Source of the DNA: Peribacillus simplex | Lineage (GTDB): Bacteria > Bacillota > Bacilli > Bacillales > DSM-1321 | NCBI RefSeq assembly: GCF_001578185.1 | Contig: NZ_CP011008.1 | Coordinates: 310,001 to 374,000 of the forward strand | Length of the DNA: 64,000 nucleotides | Direction of reading: 5' to 3' | Shown here: positions 7,048-14,099 of the stretch, piece after piece | How the letters are laid out: the number at the start of each line of letters is the position of its first letter | Numbering within the stretch: the stretch's first letter is position 1 | Translations under genes and position numbers: made by a program | Notes under the pieces: generated by a model | The model's database searches: none | Seen by the model: the letters and a program-made list of their open reading frames with translations, nothing else | What the model was told of the DNA's origin: nothing

Positions 7048-9279
7048 ATGTCAGAAACGTATCGTTCTCGTCAGGAACGAAAACAAGTGGAAAAAACAAA
7101 ACAAGATCAAAAAAAAGGTAAGAGCTCCCCTAAAAGAAGTTCTTTCTTGAAAAAAGTTTTACTTTGGTGCTTACTGTTGGGTGTTGTTTCAATTGGAATA
7201 GGGGCAGTTACGGTTGCAGCAATGATTAAGGATGCACCTAAAATAGATGCTTCAAAACTAGTCGATCCGCTTTCTACCAAATTATACGATAAAAACGGGA
7301 ATTTCCTTTACGAATATGGTAAAGAAAAACGGACAAAAATTAAGTATTTTCAAGTTCCAAAAATGTTGGAACATGCTTTCATTGCCACGGAGGATGCACA
7401 TTTTTATGAACACAATGGCATTGATATAAAAGGAACTGCTAGAGCAATCTTCAAGAACCTAAAAGGGGATTTCGGATCTCAAGGCGGAAGTACGATTACA
7501 CAGCAGGTCATTAAAAACTCCTTTTTGTCACCTCAGAAAACAATAAAGCGAAAGGTACAGGAATGGAGCTTGGCCTATCAGCTTGAGCAAAAGTATTCCA
7601 AACATCAAATCTTAATGATGTATTTTAATAAGATCTACCTTGGAGACGGGGCATATGGTGTAGCAGCTGCCGCCGAAAATTACTACGGAATCGATGCCGA
7701 TCATCTAAATAAACTAACGCTTCCAGAGGTCGCTATGCTGGCGGGGCTCCCACAGAGTCCAAGTTATTATGATCCCACTGAACCCGAACATGTGAAAGCT
7801 GCAACAAATCGTCGTAATATTGTTTTAGAAGCTATGTATAAACAAGGGTATATTACGAAAAAGCAATTGGAGGATGCAAAGAAGGTTCCAGTTACATCAG
7901 GACTTGTTCCAAAAACGAAAAAGCAGGGAATGCCGTACGAGGCGTTTTTGGACGCTGTTGTAAAAGAAGTTGAAGGAAAGCTGAAAAATGTAGATATCAG
8001 TTCGGATGGATTATCTATTTATACGACGCTAGATCCAAAAGCTCAGACCTTTGCGGACAAAATAATGAACACCGATACGATTATTTCTTATCCAAATGAA
8101 AATTTTCAAGGAGCCTTCGTATTTTTAGATACAAAAACAGGAGAAGTACGAGCTATTGGAAGCGGTCGAAACCAATATAAAGCTTCCTTCCGGGGCAACA
8201 ACTTTGCGGTTGATATTAAACGTCAACCAGGATCTACTTTCAAGCCAGTCTTTGATTATGGTCCGGCTATTGAAAATTCAAAATGGTCTACAGCACACCA
8301 AATTAATGATCATGAGATAACCTACTCAAATGGTCAATCTATTTCTAACTGGGATCATCAATATCACGGAAAGTTGTCGATTAGAACAGCACTTCAATGG
8401 TCATACAATATTCCAGCACTCCTTACCCTTCAAGAAGTAGGGATGGATAAAGCACAAAACTTTGCAGAAAATCTGGGTATTACTTTTAATAATAATAAGG
8501 TGTACGAATCATATGCGATTGGAAGTAATACGGTTAATCCATTAGAGTTGGCAGGGGCATATAGTGCTTTTGGAAATAACGGTGAATACAATACACCACA
8601 TTTTGTTCGTAAAGTTGTTTATCCTGATGGCAGAGTTGTTAATTTAACTCAAAAGCCAAAACGTGTTATGCATGATCACACAGCTTATTTGGTGACGGAT
8701 ATGTTACGGACAGTCGTAAAATCTGGTACAGGAAAAACAGCAAATGTCCTTGGACTAGATGTGGCTGGAAAAACTGGCACAACCAATTTTGACAGTAAAA
8801 CCAGAGCACAATATGGATATCCAGCCGGTTCGGTAAATGATAGTTGGTTCGCTGGTTATACACCGCAATACACTATGGCGGTTTGGACTGGATATACTAA
8901 AAATGGTCCAGGTAATTATATGGATGGAAATACAACTAAAATCTCGCACCAAATGTTTAAGGCGATGCTGGAAGCGTTTGGAACAGACAAAAGTAGCTTC
9001 CAGCAGCCTAGTGATGTATACCGGGTGAATAATGAACTGTTCATTAAAGGTGCAAATCCTGAAGAAGCTCCACAAGTTATAAAAAATAATAAAAATAAAC
9101 AATTTGATATTGGTGGAAATAAAGAGGATAAAAAACATAAACAAGAGGAAGGAAAGCATAAACAACAAGAGGAAAAGAAACACAAACAAGAGGAAGAAAA
9201 GCATAAACACCAAGAGGAGAAACACAAACAAGGGGAAGAGAAGCATAAACACCAAGAGGAAAAGAAACACAAGCAATAA
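7048..9279 (+). CDS. Class A penicillin-binding protein (PBP1A family) with K/H/Q-rich tail
   Basis: A 743-residue bifunctional peptidoglycan synthase: glycosyltransferase plus DD-transpeptidase on the outer membrane face. It has a basic cytoplasmic start, one TM anchor (about 34-60), then a GT51 domain with the catalytic Glu in ATEDAHFYEHNGID (E115) and QGGSTITQQ. The transpeptidase domain carries STFK (S396), SYN (452-454) and KTGTT (K575). The last about 50 residues are tandem KHKQEEE/KHKHQEE-type repeats, very rich in Lys, His, Gln and Glu, an unusual extracellular tail that might bind wall polymers or metal (inference). The start has a GGGAGAG site. A terminator follows directly, so it ends its transcript. 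Confidence 0.95.
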   Translation: MSETYRSRQERKQVEKTKQDQKKGKSSPKRSSFLKKVLLWCLLLGVVSIGIGAVTVAAMIKDAPKIDASKLVDPLSTKLYDKNGNFLYEYGKEKRTKIKYFQVPKMLEHAFIATEDAHFYEHNGIDIKGTARAIFKNLKGDFGSQGGSTITQQVIKNSFLSPQKTIKRKVQEWSLAYQLEQKYSKHQILMMYFNKIYLGDGAYGVAAAAENYYGIDADHLNKLTLPEVAMLAGLPQSPSYYDPTEPEHVKAATNRRNIVLEAMYKQGYITKKQLEDAKKVPVTSGLVPKTKKQGMPYEAFLDAVVKEVEGKLKNVDISSDGLSIYTTLDPKAQTFADKIMNTDTIISYPNENFQGAFVFLDTKTGEVRAIGSGRNQYKASFRGNNFAVDIKRQPGSTFKPVFDYGPAIENSKWSTAHQINDHEITYSNGQSISNWDHQYHGKLSIRTALQWSYNIPALLTLQEVGMDKAQNFAENLGITFNNNKVYESYAIGSNTVNPLELAGAYSAFGNNGEYNTPHFVRKVVYPDGRVVNLTQKPKRVMHDHTAYLVTDMLRTVVKSGTGKTANVLGLDVAGKTGTTNFDSKTRAQYGYPAGSVNDSWFAGYTPQYTMAVWTGYTKNGPGNYMDGNTTKISHQMFKAMLEAFGTDKSSFQQPSDVYRVNNELFIKGANPEEAPQVIKNNKNKQFDIGGNKEDKKHKQEEGKHKQQEEKKHKQEEEKHKHQEEKHKQGEEKHKHQEEKKHKQ
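9120..9276 (+). repeat. In-gene tandem repeat encoding K/H/Q/E-rich tail
   Basis: Degenerate 12-24-base units of the type (G/A)AGAGGAAAAG(A)CA(T/C)AAACAA encode KHKQEEEK-like repeats at the end of the PBP. Purine bias is extreme, with almost no C or T apart from the CA(T/C) codons. The array is a candidate for length variation by slippage. Confidence 0.85.
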
Positions 9280-9287
9280 AGATTTTT

Positions 9288-9319
9288 AGGATGGGATCGC
9301 ATTTGTTCCATCCTTTTTT
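9288..9319 (+). terminator. Rho-independent terminator after the PBP gene
   Basis: AGGATGGGA pairs with TTCCATCCT (one G-U pair), followed by a run of T. It begins 8 bases after the stop codon. Confidence 0.85.
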
Positions 9320-9397
9320 ATGATACACATAAGAGAATGTGATGGTTTCTACTTAAACTATAAGGTGCTTTACTTCAATAAGGGAGTTGCTTTGAAG

Positions 9398-9484
9398 TGA
9401 CCCAAAAAGTTAGACACTTTATTTAATTAGGCAGCCTTGAGGGCATGAACCCGGTAATCTACCGGGCTCATGCCTCAGTTTGTC
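9398..9484 (-). mobile_element. IS3/IS150-type element remnant (transposase C-terminus and end)
   Basis: On the minus strand the frame reads MSPVDYRVHALKAA-stop, similar to the C-terminus of IS3-family OrfB transposases (the MSPxEYR motif). It is followed by TGTCTAACTTTTTGGGTCA, a typical IS150-group end. Nothing of the catalytic DDE region remains. A diverged counterpart is at 22042. Confidence 0.65.
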
Positions 9485-9487
9485 GAC

Positions 9488-9525
9488 AAAAGGGGTTCGG
9501 AATGTATTATTTCCGAACCCCTTTT
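9488..9525. terminator. Strong bidirectional stem-loop
   Basis: AAAAGGGGTTCGGAA and its perfect 15-base complement are separated by 8 bases, with an A-run on one side and a T-run on the other. It could terminate transcription in both directions, insulating the cat gene from upstream. Confidence 0.75.
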
Positions 9526-9640
9526 GATATTCTGTGAGGAGCGAGGCAGTTAGTGGAAGAAAGTAATATCTGTAAATTGATTTTAGTCGGAATACTTGAT
9601 AATGTGGTGGTGTAAATTAGTTTACAAAAGGATGATTGTC

Positions 9641-9670
9641 ATGAAAAAAGCAGAGGAAATAGCCTCCTAA
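9641..9670 (+). CDS. cat leader peptide MKKAEEIAS
   Basis: A nine-codon ORF with its own AAAGGATGA ribosome-binding site, ending 31 bases before the cat start. Length and sequence resemble the leader of staphylococcal/Bacillus cat genes such as pC194 (MKKSEDYSS). In that established mechanism, chloramphenicol stalls a ribosome in the leader, opening the downstream stem. Confidence 0.85.
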   Translation: MKKAEEIAS

Positions 9671-9694
9671 ATCAAATAAAACATATTAGGAGGC
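9662..9694 (+). promoter_or_regulatory. Translational attenuator stem sequestering the cat RBS
   Basis: GCCTCCTAA (9662-9670, the last leader codons) is perfectly complementary to TTAGGAGGC (9686-9694), which contains the AGGAGG ribosome-binding site of cat. Translation is expected to be off until a stalled leader ribosome melts the stem. Confidence 0.9.
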
Positions 9695-9701
9695 GTTGTA
9701 T

Positions 9702-10349
9702 ATGAAATTCAATATAATTGATCGTGAAAATTGGTATCGAAAAGAGTATTTCGAACACTATTTACAACAACAAACAACGTTCAGTATAACGAATGAAATT
9801 AATATTACTGTTCTTATGAAGAACTTAAAGAAGAAGAATTATAAGTTATATCCTGCGTTTATTTTTATGGTTACAAATATAGTTAATTCCCATCGAGAAT
9901 TTAAAACCAGTTTTAACCCAGAAGGGAATTTAGGTTATTGGTCAGAAATTTTGCCTTCTTATACAATCTTTGATAAGAAGACATACACATTTTCTAGCAT
10001 ATGGTCACCAAATGTAAGTAGGTTTTCTGAATTTCATTCTCAGTATGAAAAAGATGTAGAAGAATACAATGGTACGGGTAGTTTATTTCCAAAGACTCCT
10101 GTACCAGATAATAATATTCCCATATCTATGATCCCTTGGAATTCTTTTACAGCATTTAATTTAAATATTAATAATGGTGGAGATTTTCTCTTACCCATTA
10201 TAACTGGGGGTAAATATTCACAAATAAAAGATGAATGGTTCTTACCTGTCTCGTTACAAATTCATCATGCTGTTTGTGATGGTTATCATGCAAGTGTTTT
10301 TATGAATGACTTACAAAGGTTTGCTGATGAAAGTGCAGACTGGCTCTAA
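9702..10349 (+). CDS. cat: Chloramphenicol O-acetyltransferase (type A)
   Basis: A 215-residue enzyme that transfers acetyl from acetyl-CoA to chloramphenicol. It is a trimer in its family, with the catalytic His in HHAVCDGYH near residue 190. N-terminal family features NWYRKEYFEHY and the middle P(A/S)FxFMVT segment are present, and the length matches the usual 215-220 residues. The start ATG is chosen at 9702, eight bases after AGGAGG; the TTG at 9696 is too close. Expression should be inducible through the 9-codon leader and RBS stem just upstream. The gene lies among IS remnants with a tight terminator on each side, a typical acquired resistance cassette. Confidence 0.95.
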   Translation: MKFNIIDRENWYRKEYFEHYLQQQTTFSITNEINITVLMKNLKKKNYKLYPAFIFMVTNIVNSHREFKTSFNPEGNLGYWSEILPSYTIFDKKTYTFSSIWSPNVSRFSEFHSQYEKDVEEYNGTGSLFPKTPVPDNNIPISMIPWNSFTAFNLNINNGGDFLLPIITGGKYSQIKDEWFLPVSLQIHHAVCDGYHASVFMNDLQRFADESADWL

Positions 10350-10373
10350 TTATTCATTGGGAAAATATCTAAA

Positions 10374-10403
10374 AGGGGAACTGTGAAAGCAGTTCCTTTT
10401 TTT
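10374..10403 (+). terminator. Terminator after cat
   Basis: AGGGGAACTG and CAGTTCCTTT form a stem around a TGAAAG loop, followed by T. Confidence 0.85.
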
Positions 10404-10436
10404 ATAGAATTACAACCAAAGTTTGTTAATAAATGT

Positions 10437-10468
10437 ACTTAAACTATCGGGGCAGGATAGTTCATTAA
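10437..10468 (+). repeat. Type A repeat, third hairpin only
   Basis: AACTATC-GGGGCAG-GATAGTT, the 3' hairpin of the three-hairpin repeat, lies just upstream of the GNAT gene. Confidence 0.7.
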
Positions 10469-10505
10469 GATGTATAATATTGGATATATTTAAGGGGGGA
10501 TTTTG

Positions 10506-11006
10506 ATGTTAATCAGAGAGGTAAAACCTGAGGATGCTGAAAGTTTCGATTGGCTAATGAAGCAAGTTGAAACTGAGGCTGATTTTATGCTTATGGAACC
10601 AGGAGAAAGAAAAGGTTCTCCTGAACAACAACGTAAATGGTTGGAACGAATGGACAAAGAGAATAATTCAACTGTACTTGTTGCAGAACAAGAAGGTGGA
10701 CAGCTAGTAGGATATTTAGCAGTGATTGGCGGAGATAAAAGAAGAACCAAACACTCATCCTATCTAGTTATAGGTATTTTAAAAGAATACACAGGGCGTG
10801 GTATAGGAACAAAACTATTTCAAAGGTTAGAAGAATGGGCAATAATTCATAACATCTTACGGTTAGAGCTTACAGTCGTCACTCAAAATGAAGCAGGAGT
10901 ATCTCTATATAAGAAAATGGGGTTTGAGGTAGAAGGAATAAAAAGAAACTCACTAGTGATAGATGGCAATCTTTTTGACCAGTATTTTATGTCCAAGTTA
11001 TCATAA
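10506..11006 (+). CDS. GNAT-family N-acetyltransferase
   Basis: A 166-residue acetyl-CoA-dependent acetyltransferase of RimI/YjdG-like type. The acetyl-CoA motif A is GILKEYTGRGIGTKLF (about residues 97-112). Motif B includes LRLELTVVTQNEAGVSLYKKMGF, where the NxxAxxLYxKxGF pattern is characteristic. The substrate is unknown; similarity of the C-terminal GFEVEGIKRNSLVIDG to small GNATs suggests amine or protein N-terminal acetylation, but antibiotics are possible. ATG 10506 is preceded at six bases by GGGGGG. It is monocistronic, bounded by hairpins. Confidence 0.85.
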   Translation: MLIREVKPEDAESFDWLMKQVETEADFMLMEPGERKGSPEQQRKWLERMDKENNSTVLVAEQEGGQLVGYLAVIGGDKRRTKHSSYLVIGILKEYTGRGIGTKLFQRLEEWAIIHNILRLELTVVTQNEAGVSLYKKMGFEVEGIKRNSLVIDGNLFDQYFMSKLS

Positions 11007-11092
11007 GGTCTTGTTAAAATAACAGGTGCGTTAGTTGTATAAGAATTAAGTGATATTATGAGTGAGGTCAGATTTTAGTTATTCAATTAAAG

Positions 11093-11127
11093 GGCGCTAT
11101 TCTGAAACAAGGGTAAGCGCCTATTTT
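11093..11127 (+). terminator. Terminator-like stem after GNAT gene
   Basis: GGCGCT and AGCGCC pair over a 17-base loop, followed by TATTTTT. A short piece similar to the type A repeat (ACAGGTGCGTTAGTTG) lies at about 11024-11040. Confidence 0.55.
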
Positions 11128-11259
11128 TCATTATAGGGCCATTTAATTGAATAAGCTTTTGAATTACGATGCAGTTTGTTGAAGTGATATAATTAAATAA
11201 AATTAAACGTTAATACCGAAATATAATGAAATAAAGAATAAGGAAAAGGGGGATTGAAA

Positions 11260-11769
11260 ATGGATGTAAGATACCCAATTGGGAAACTACAAGTTCCTGA
11301 AAAAGTAACATTAGAAAATTTTCAAGAATGGCTAAAGGAAATTGAAACTTACACGATTCGATTAAGAGAAACTGTCGACTCATTAAGTGATGAGGAATTA
11401 AGCAGAACTTATCGTGAAGGTAGCTGGACAGTTCGTCAACTTGTTCATCACATTGCAGATTCTCAGTTGAACATGTATCAACGTTTGAAGCTGGCTTTAA
11501 CAGATGAGAACCCAACAGTACCAGCTTTTGATGAAGAAAAGTGGGCTATTCAACCGGATACAAAGCTTCCTGTAGAAAGTTCTATTAAAATGTTAGAAGG
11601 TATAAATGAGCGCATCGTATCTTTAGGATATAGTTTAACTGAAGAGCAATTAGATCGAGCTTTTACTCACCAGATAAACGGTATAATAACAGTTGCTACA
11701 AAAGTTGCAAAATTAGCTTGGCACGAAGAGCATCATTTAGCCCAGATAAAAATCGCATTATCAAAATAA
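11260..11769 (+). CDS. yfiT: DinB/YfiT-type putative metal-dependent hydrolase (bacillithiol-transferase-like)
   Basis: A 169-residue DinB-superfamily four-helix-bundle protein. The metal-binding His triad is visible as VHHIADSQLN (about residue 67) and WHEEHHLAQI near the C-terminus. The start segment DVRYPIGKLQVPEKVT and the WTVRQLVHH motif match the YfiT branch. Members have been linked to bacillithiol S-transferase activity, so detoxification of electrophiles in the cytosol is plausible. ATG 11260 lies 7 bases after AAGGGGG. It is monocistronic with its own terminator. Confidence 0.85.
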   Translation: MDVRYPIGKLQVPEKVTLENFQEWLKEIETYTIRLRETVDSLSDEELSRTYREGSWTVRQLVHHIADSQLNMYQRLKLALTDENPTVPAFDEEKWAIQPDTKLPVESSIKMLEGINERIVSLGYSLTEEQLDRAFTHQINGIITVATKVAKLAWHEEHHLAQIKIALSK

Positions 11770-11786
11770 TACAATATGTATAAAAG

Positions 11787-11816
11787 TGGCTTATCGAACC
11801 TCGATAAGCCATTTTT
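11787..11816 (+). terminator. Terminator after yfiT-like gene
   Basis: TGGCTTATCGA and TCGATAAGCCA are perfectly complementary around a 3-base loop, then TTTTT. Confidence 0.9.
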
Positions 11817-11871
11817 AAAATTAAAATAAGGAATAATTACAGAAGTTTTATTCAACTATCGGGGCAGGTTA

Positions 11872-12024
11872 CATTCCTGTAGTTCGTTATTTTTCAGCTT
11901 TGAAAAAAATAGGGCTCCTCAGTAAGATATGAGTAAGACATCATCTAACTCAAAACCTTAGAAGGAACCTTAATATGAATTTTAAAATGCAAGACAAACA
12001 AAATCAACTAATAGAAAGAATTTC
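11872..12024 (+). mobile_element. Decayed 5' end of an IS110-type element
   Basis: It is similar to the reverse complement of 15700-15862. CATTCCTGTAG starts both, followed by CCTCAGTAAGATATGAGTA, AACTCAAAACCTTAGAAGGA and an ATG frame MNFKMQDKQNQLIERI, matching the transposase start MNVKMQNKQNQLIERI. Everything after about 17 codons is lost. It directly abuts the third hairpin of a type A repeat (CAACTATCGGGGCAGG at 11852-11867), as the intact element also abuts a type A repeat. Confidence 0.8.
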
Positions 12025-12136
12025 CGGTACTGGACAGGTTACACTTAGTTGGAAAATAAAAATAAGGCCATGTAGAAGCATACACAATAAGTGAGGAGAA
12101 TCTACTACACCAAAAAGGGGGATTGAAAGTGGATAT

Positions 12137-12316
12137 ATTACTCTGATAACTCTTGGTTTCATCATAATCGGATTTGTTGTTCTCTCTTATATAAAAAGAA
12201 ATATGGATAGTAAGCAAAGTTCAACTATCCAATCCATAGTTTGGTGGATAGTGGGAACCACAGTTTTTGGGGGAGCGAGTATAATACTTATTGTGTGGTG
12301 GTTTAGTAAAATTTAG
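12137..12316 (+). pseudogene. Small two-TM membrane protein, N-terminus disrupted
   Basis: The frame encodes ITLITLGFIIIGFVVLSYIK, a short polar stretch, then IVWWIVGTTVFGGASIILIV, i.e. two membrane helices in 59 residues. A good GGGGGATTG(AAA)GTG start region at 12117-12131 lies in a different frame that stops after six codons. One inserted or deleted base near 12137 would restore a normal protein. It is either a recent pseudogene or uses ATT as start. Confidence 0.45.
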
Positions 12317-12366
12317 TGAGTTTTTGGCAATGGTTTTGGAGAGAAGTAGTTCATTTTTGTGAAGTA

Positions 12367-12402
12367 ATGTACTTAAACTAACGGGTGCTTTTACTTCAAT
12401 AA
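12367..12402 (+). repeat. Type A repeat fragment
   Basis: ACTTAAACTAACGGGTGCTTTTACTTCAATAAAGG is a single degenerate arm of the three-hairpin repeat, also found at 9349-9390. Confidence 0.5.
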
Positions 12403-12455
12403 AGGAGGTTTTATAACCACAATAGAACGGTCAACCATCTTAGGGGGAAAAATAC

Positions 12456-12908
12456 TTGATAGCATTACCATTACTTCTAATTTATATCGTATATAGAATT
12501 TATAAATCCAAAAGACCTTTAACAAAGTTTGGACATTTCTATGACAAATCTTTTTATCTTGAAGAAAAAAAGGAATATGAAAAAGCCCTTGATCTAAGAA
12601 AACAAGCATTAGAATTAGATACACTTACTAATCTGGAACGTGCGGAATTAAATTTAGCTAACGCCAGAATGTATTTAAGGTTAGAACAATATAAAAAGGC
12701 AACCGATTACTTTGATATATCATTTGAACTAGCAAAAGAAGAAAAGTTTCCGTACTCTAAGGGGTTTGACGAGGTAGTTGAAGCTTATTTGCAGGCAAAT
12801 CGCAAAAAAGATGCCATTGAATTAGTAAACAAGATGTTAGAAAGACAAAGCTACGATAAGAAATTCAAAAAATTACAATCCATAAAAGAAAAACTAAAAT
12901 CAGTTTAA
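12456..12908 (+). CDS. TPR-like protein with N-terminal membrane anchor
   Basis: A 150-residue protein. An N-terminal hydrophobic helix (LPLLLIYIVYRIY) is followed by basic residues and then two or three degenerate tetratricopeptide-like helical pairs (YDKSFYLEEKKEYEKALDLR, ERAELNLANARMYLRLEQYKKATDYF, AYLQANRKKDAIELVNKML). This suggests a membrane-tethered protein-interaction scaffold; the partner is unknown. A TTG start at 12456 is used because GGGGG lies 8 bases upstream and no ATG is available. It is monocistronic in an accessory region. Confidence 0.65.
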   Translation: MIALPLLLIYIVYRIYKSKRPLTKFGHFYDKSFYLEEKKEYEKALDLRKQALELDTLTNLERAELNLANARMYLRLEQYKKATDYFDISFELAKEEKFPYSKGFDEVVEAYLQANRKKDAIELVNKMLERQSYDKKFKKLQSIKEKLKSV

Positions 12909-12960
12909 AAGACTACCATATTTATTCCTAATTCAATTAGGGAGGAGCTAAGGGAGCCTT

Positions 12961-13001
12961 TTTCTTATGGAACTATCGGGGCAGGATAGTTCCATAAGAA
13001 A
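12961..13001 (+). repeat. Type A repeat, extended third hairpin
   Basis: TTTCTTATGGAACTATC and its perfect 17-base complement flank GGGGCAG. This is the best-preserved third hairpin of the type A family. It is preceded by GAGCTAAGGGAGCCTTTTTC, corresponding to the middle terminator-like hairpin. Confidence 0.85.
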
Positions 13002-13155
13002 TAACCAAATTCAAGTGATCCCCTCCGATGGAATGGGGATTTTTTAGACTTTTTATTTCTAATGGTAGATATGTGGGAATTTATGTAATATACTTGTTCT
13101 AAGTAGTATGTAGTAAGTAGTAAGTGTTGTGGAAAATTGAAAGGTGGATGAAGTA

Positions 13156-13764
13156 ATGAGGGATATAGTTATAGGAGAAGAATTTATCACTCTGAGTGAA
13201 GGCAGAAAAATCAGGTTTTCCTTTATTGGTCGTAAAAGGATTATACAAATGTACGCCGTTGGTGGTATGTTTTTTGACCTCTTAATTAATAATCTGATTG
13301 CATTTGATGAAAAAAATAAAATTATTGTTACTGATGAAAGTTATAATTCGAATAATGAAGCGTTAAAGCAATTACTGATACTGATTAACAGTAAACAGCC
13401 GATGACCTTTAAACGCTGGATGCGTTATTTAAGTATTCCTTCAAAAAACAGAAGGGATCTTTATACAAAACTTTTAGCAAAATCTGATAACAGTGAAGCT
13501 GCTCAAGAACGAATAGTTCAAAGGATTAGAGCAGAACTACTCGAACCTGAACAAGTAACAGTAGAAATTATTACACTTTCTTTACTTTTAAAATCAAGCA
13601 AATTACTCAATCAATATTTTTCTTCTTATGAGGTGAAGCAATTAGAGAATAGAATAAAAGAACTAAAACAGAATGACCATAAAAGATGGAAAGATATCAA
13701 AAATATCAATAAAGAAATAGAGTTTATGGATGCTATTATTTTAACATCTGCTGTAGTGATATAA
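13156..13764 (+). CDS. GPP34/GOLPH3-like protein
   Basis: A 202-residue soluble helical protein that I tentatively place in the GPP34 (GOLPH3/Vps74-like) family. It has an ITLSEG...R start, a 'GGMFFDLLINNLIAFDEKNKIIV' helix-strand unit, and a C-terminal helical region ERIVQRIRAELLEPEQVTVE...LLKSSKLLNQYFSSYEVKQL resembling the family's lipid-proximal helices. Bacterial members are of unknown function; eukaryotic ones bind phosphatidylinositol-4-phosphate. ATG 13156 is favoured over GTG 13144 because AAAGGTGG lies 8 bases before it. Only 13 bases separate it from the downstream MerR gene, so they form one operon. Confidence 0.55.
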   Translation: MRDIVIGEEFITLSEGRKIRFSFIGRKRIIQMYAVGGMFFDLLINNLIAFDEKNKIIVTDESYNSNNEALKQLLILINSKQPMTFKRWMRYLSIPSKNRRDLYTKLLAKSDNSEAAQERIVQRIRAELLEPEQVTVEIITLSLLLKSSKLLNQYFSSYEVKQLENRIKELKQNDHKRWKDIKNINKEIEFMDAIILTSAVVI

Positions 13765-13777
13765 AAGGAGACAGACT

Positions 13778-14038
13778 ATGGGACGAAGACGTTCATATGA
13801 AGATATATTAAATTCGGATTTTGTTAGCATAAGCGAATTAGTCCGTTTAACAGATATCCGATATAGCACTATTAAGTTTTATACAGAAGAAGGAATGCTA
13901 CCATTTGAACAAGAGGACATACGTTTGACAAGACGTTATCCAAGAATTGTTGCATCTGAGCGTTTAGAGGAAATCAAAGAATTAAAAAAGAAAGGTTTAA
14001 CGATTCTAGAAATAAAAAAAGAACTGAAAAATAAATAA
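13778..14038 (+). CDS. MerR-type HTH regulator (86 aa)
   Basis: A single winged HTH of MerR type: ISELVRLTDIRYSTIKFYTEEGMLPFE...TRRYPRIVASERLEEIKELKKKGLTILEIKKEL. It contains the recognition helix and the typical 'RRY' wing, but lacks any effector-binding domain, so it is an excisionase- or co-regulator-sized protein. An AAAGGAG site lies 8 bases before ATG. Coupling to the GPP34-like gene suggests it controls that gene or a linked element. The IS110-type element begins shortly downstream. Confidence 0.75.
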   Translation: MGRRRSYEDILNSDFVSISELVRLTDIRYSTIKFYTEEGMLPFEQEDIRLTRRYPRIVASERLEEIKELKKKGLTILEIKKELKNK

Positions 14039-14099
14039 GTACAAAGAATACTCTCAATATTTAATGATAAATTGTTCTCCCTTAATGAACTCCCTCAGT

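Noticed and set aside
8755-9328. Long minus-strand frames rich in Leu/Phe/Val opposite the end of the PBP gene
   Set aside because: They are shadows of the K/H/Q/E repeat tail: the complement of purine-rich repeats reads as hydrophobic codons. No start signals are present.
12945-13001. Considered as a tRNA or riboswitch because of stable stems
   Set aside because: The stems are the middle and third hairpins of the dispersed type A repeat, seen at many other sites; no cloverleaf or known aptamer core.
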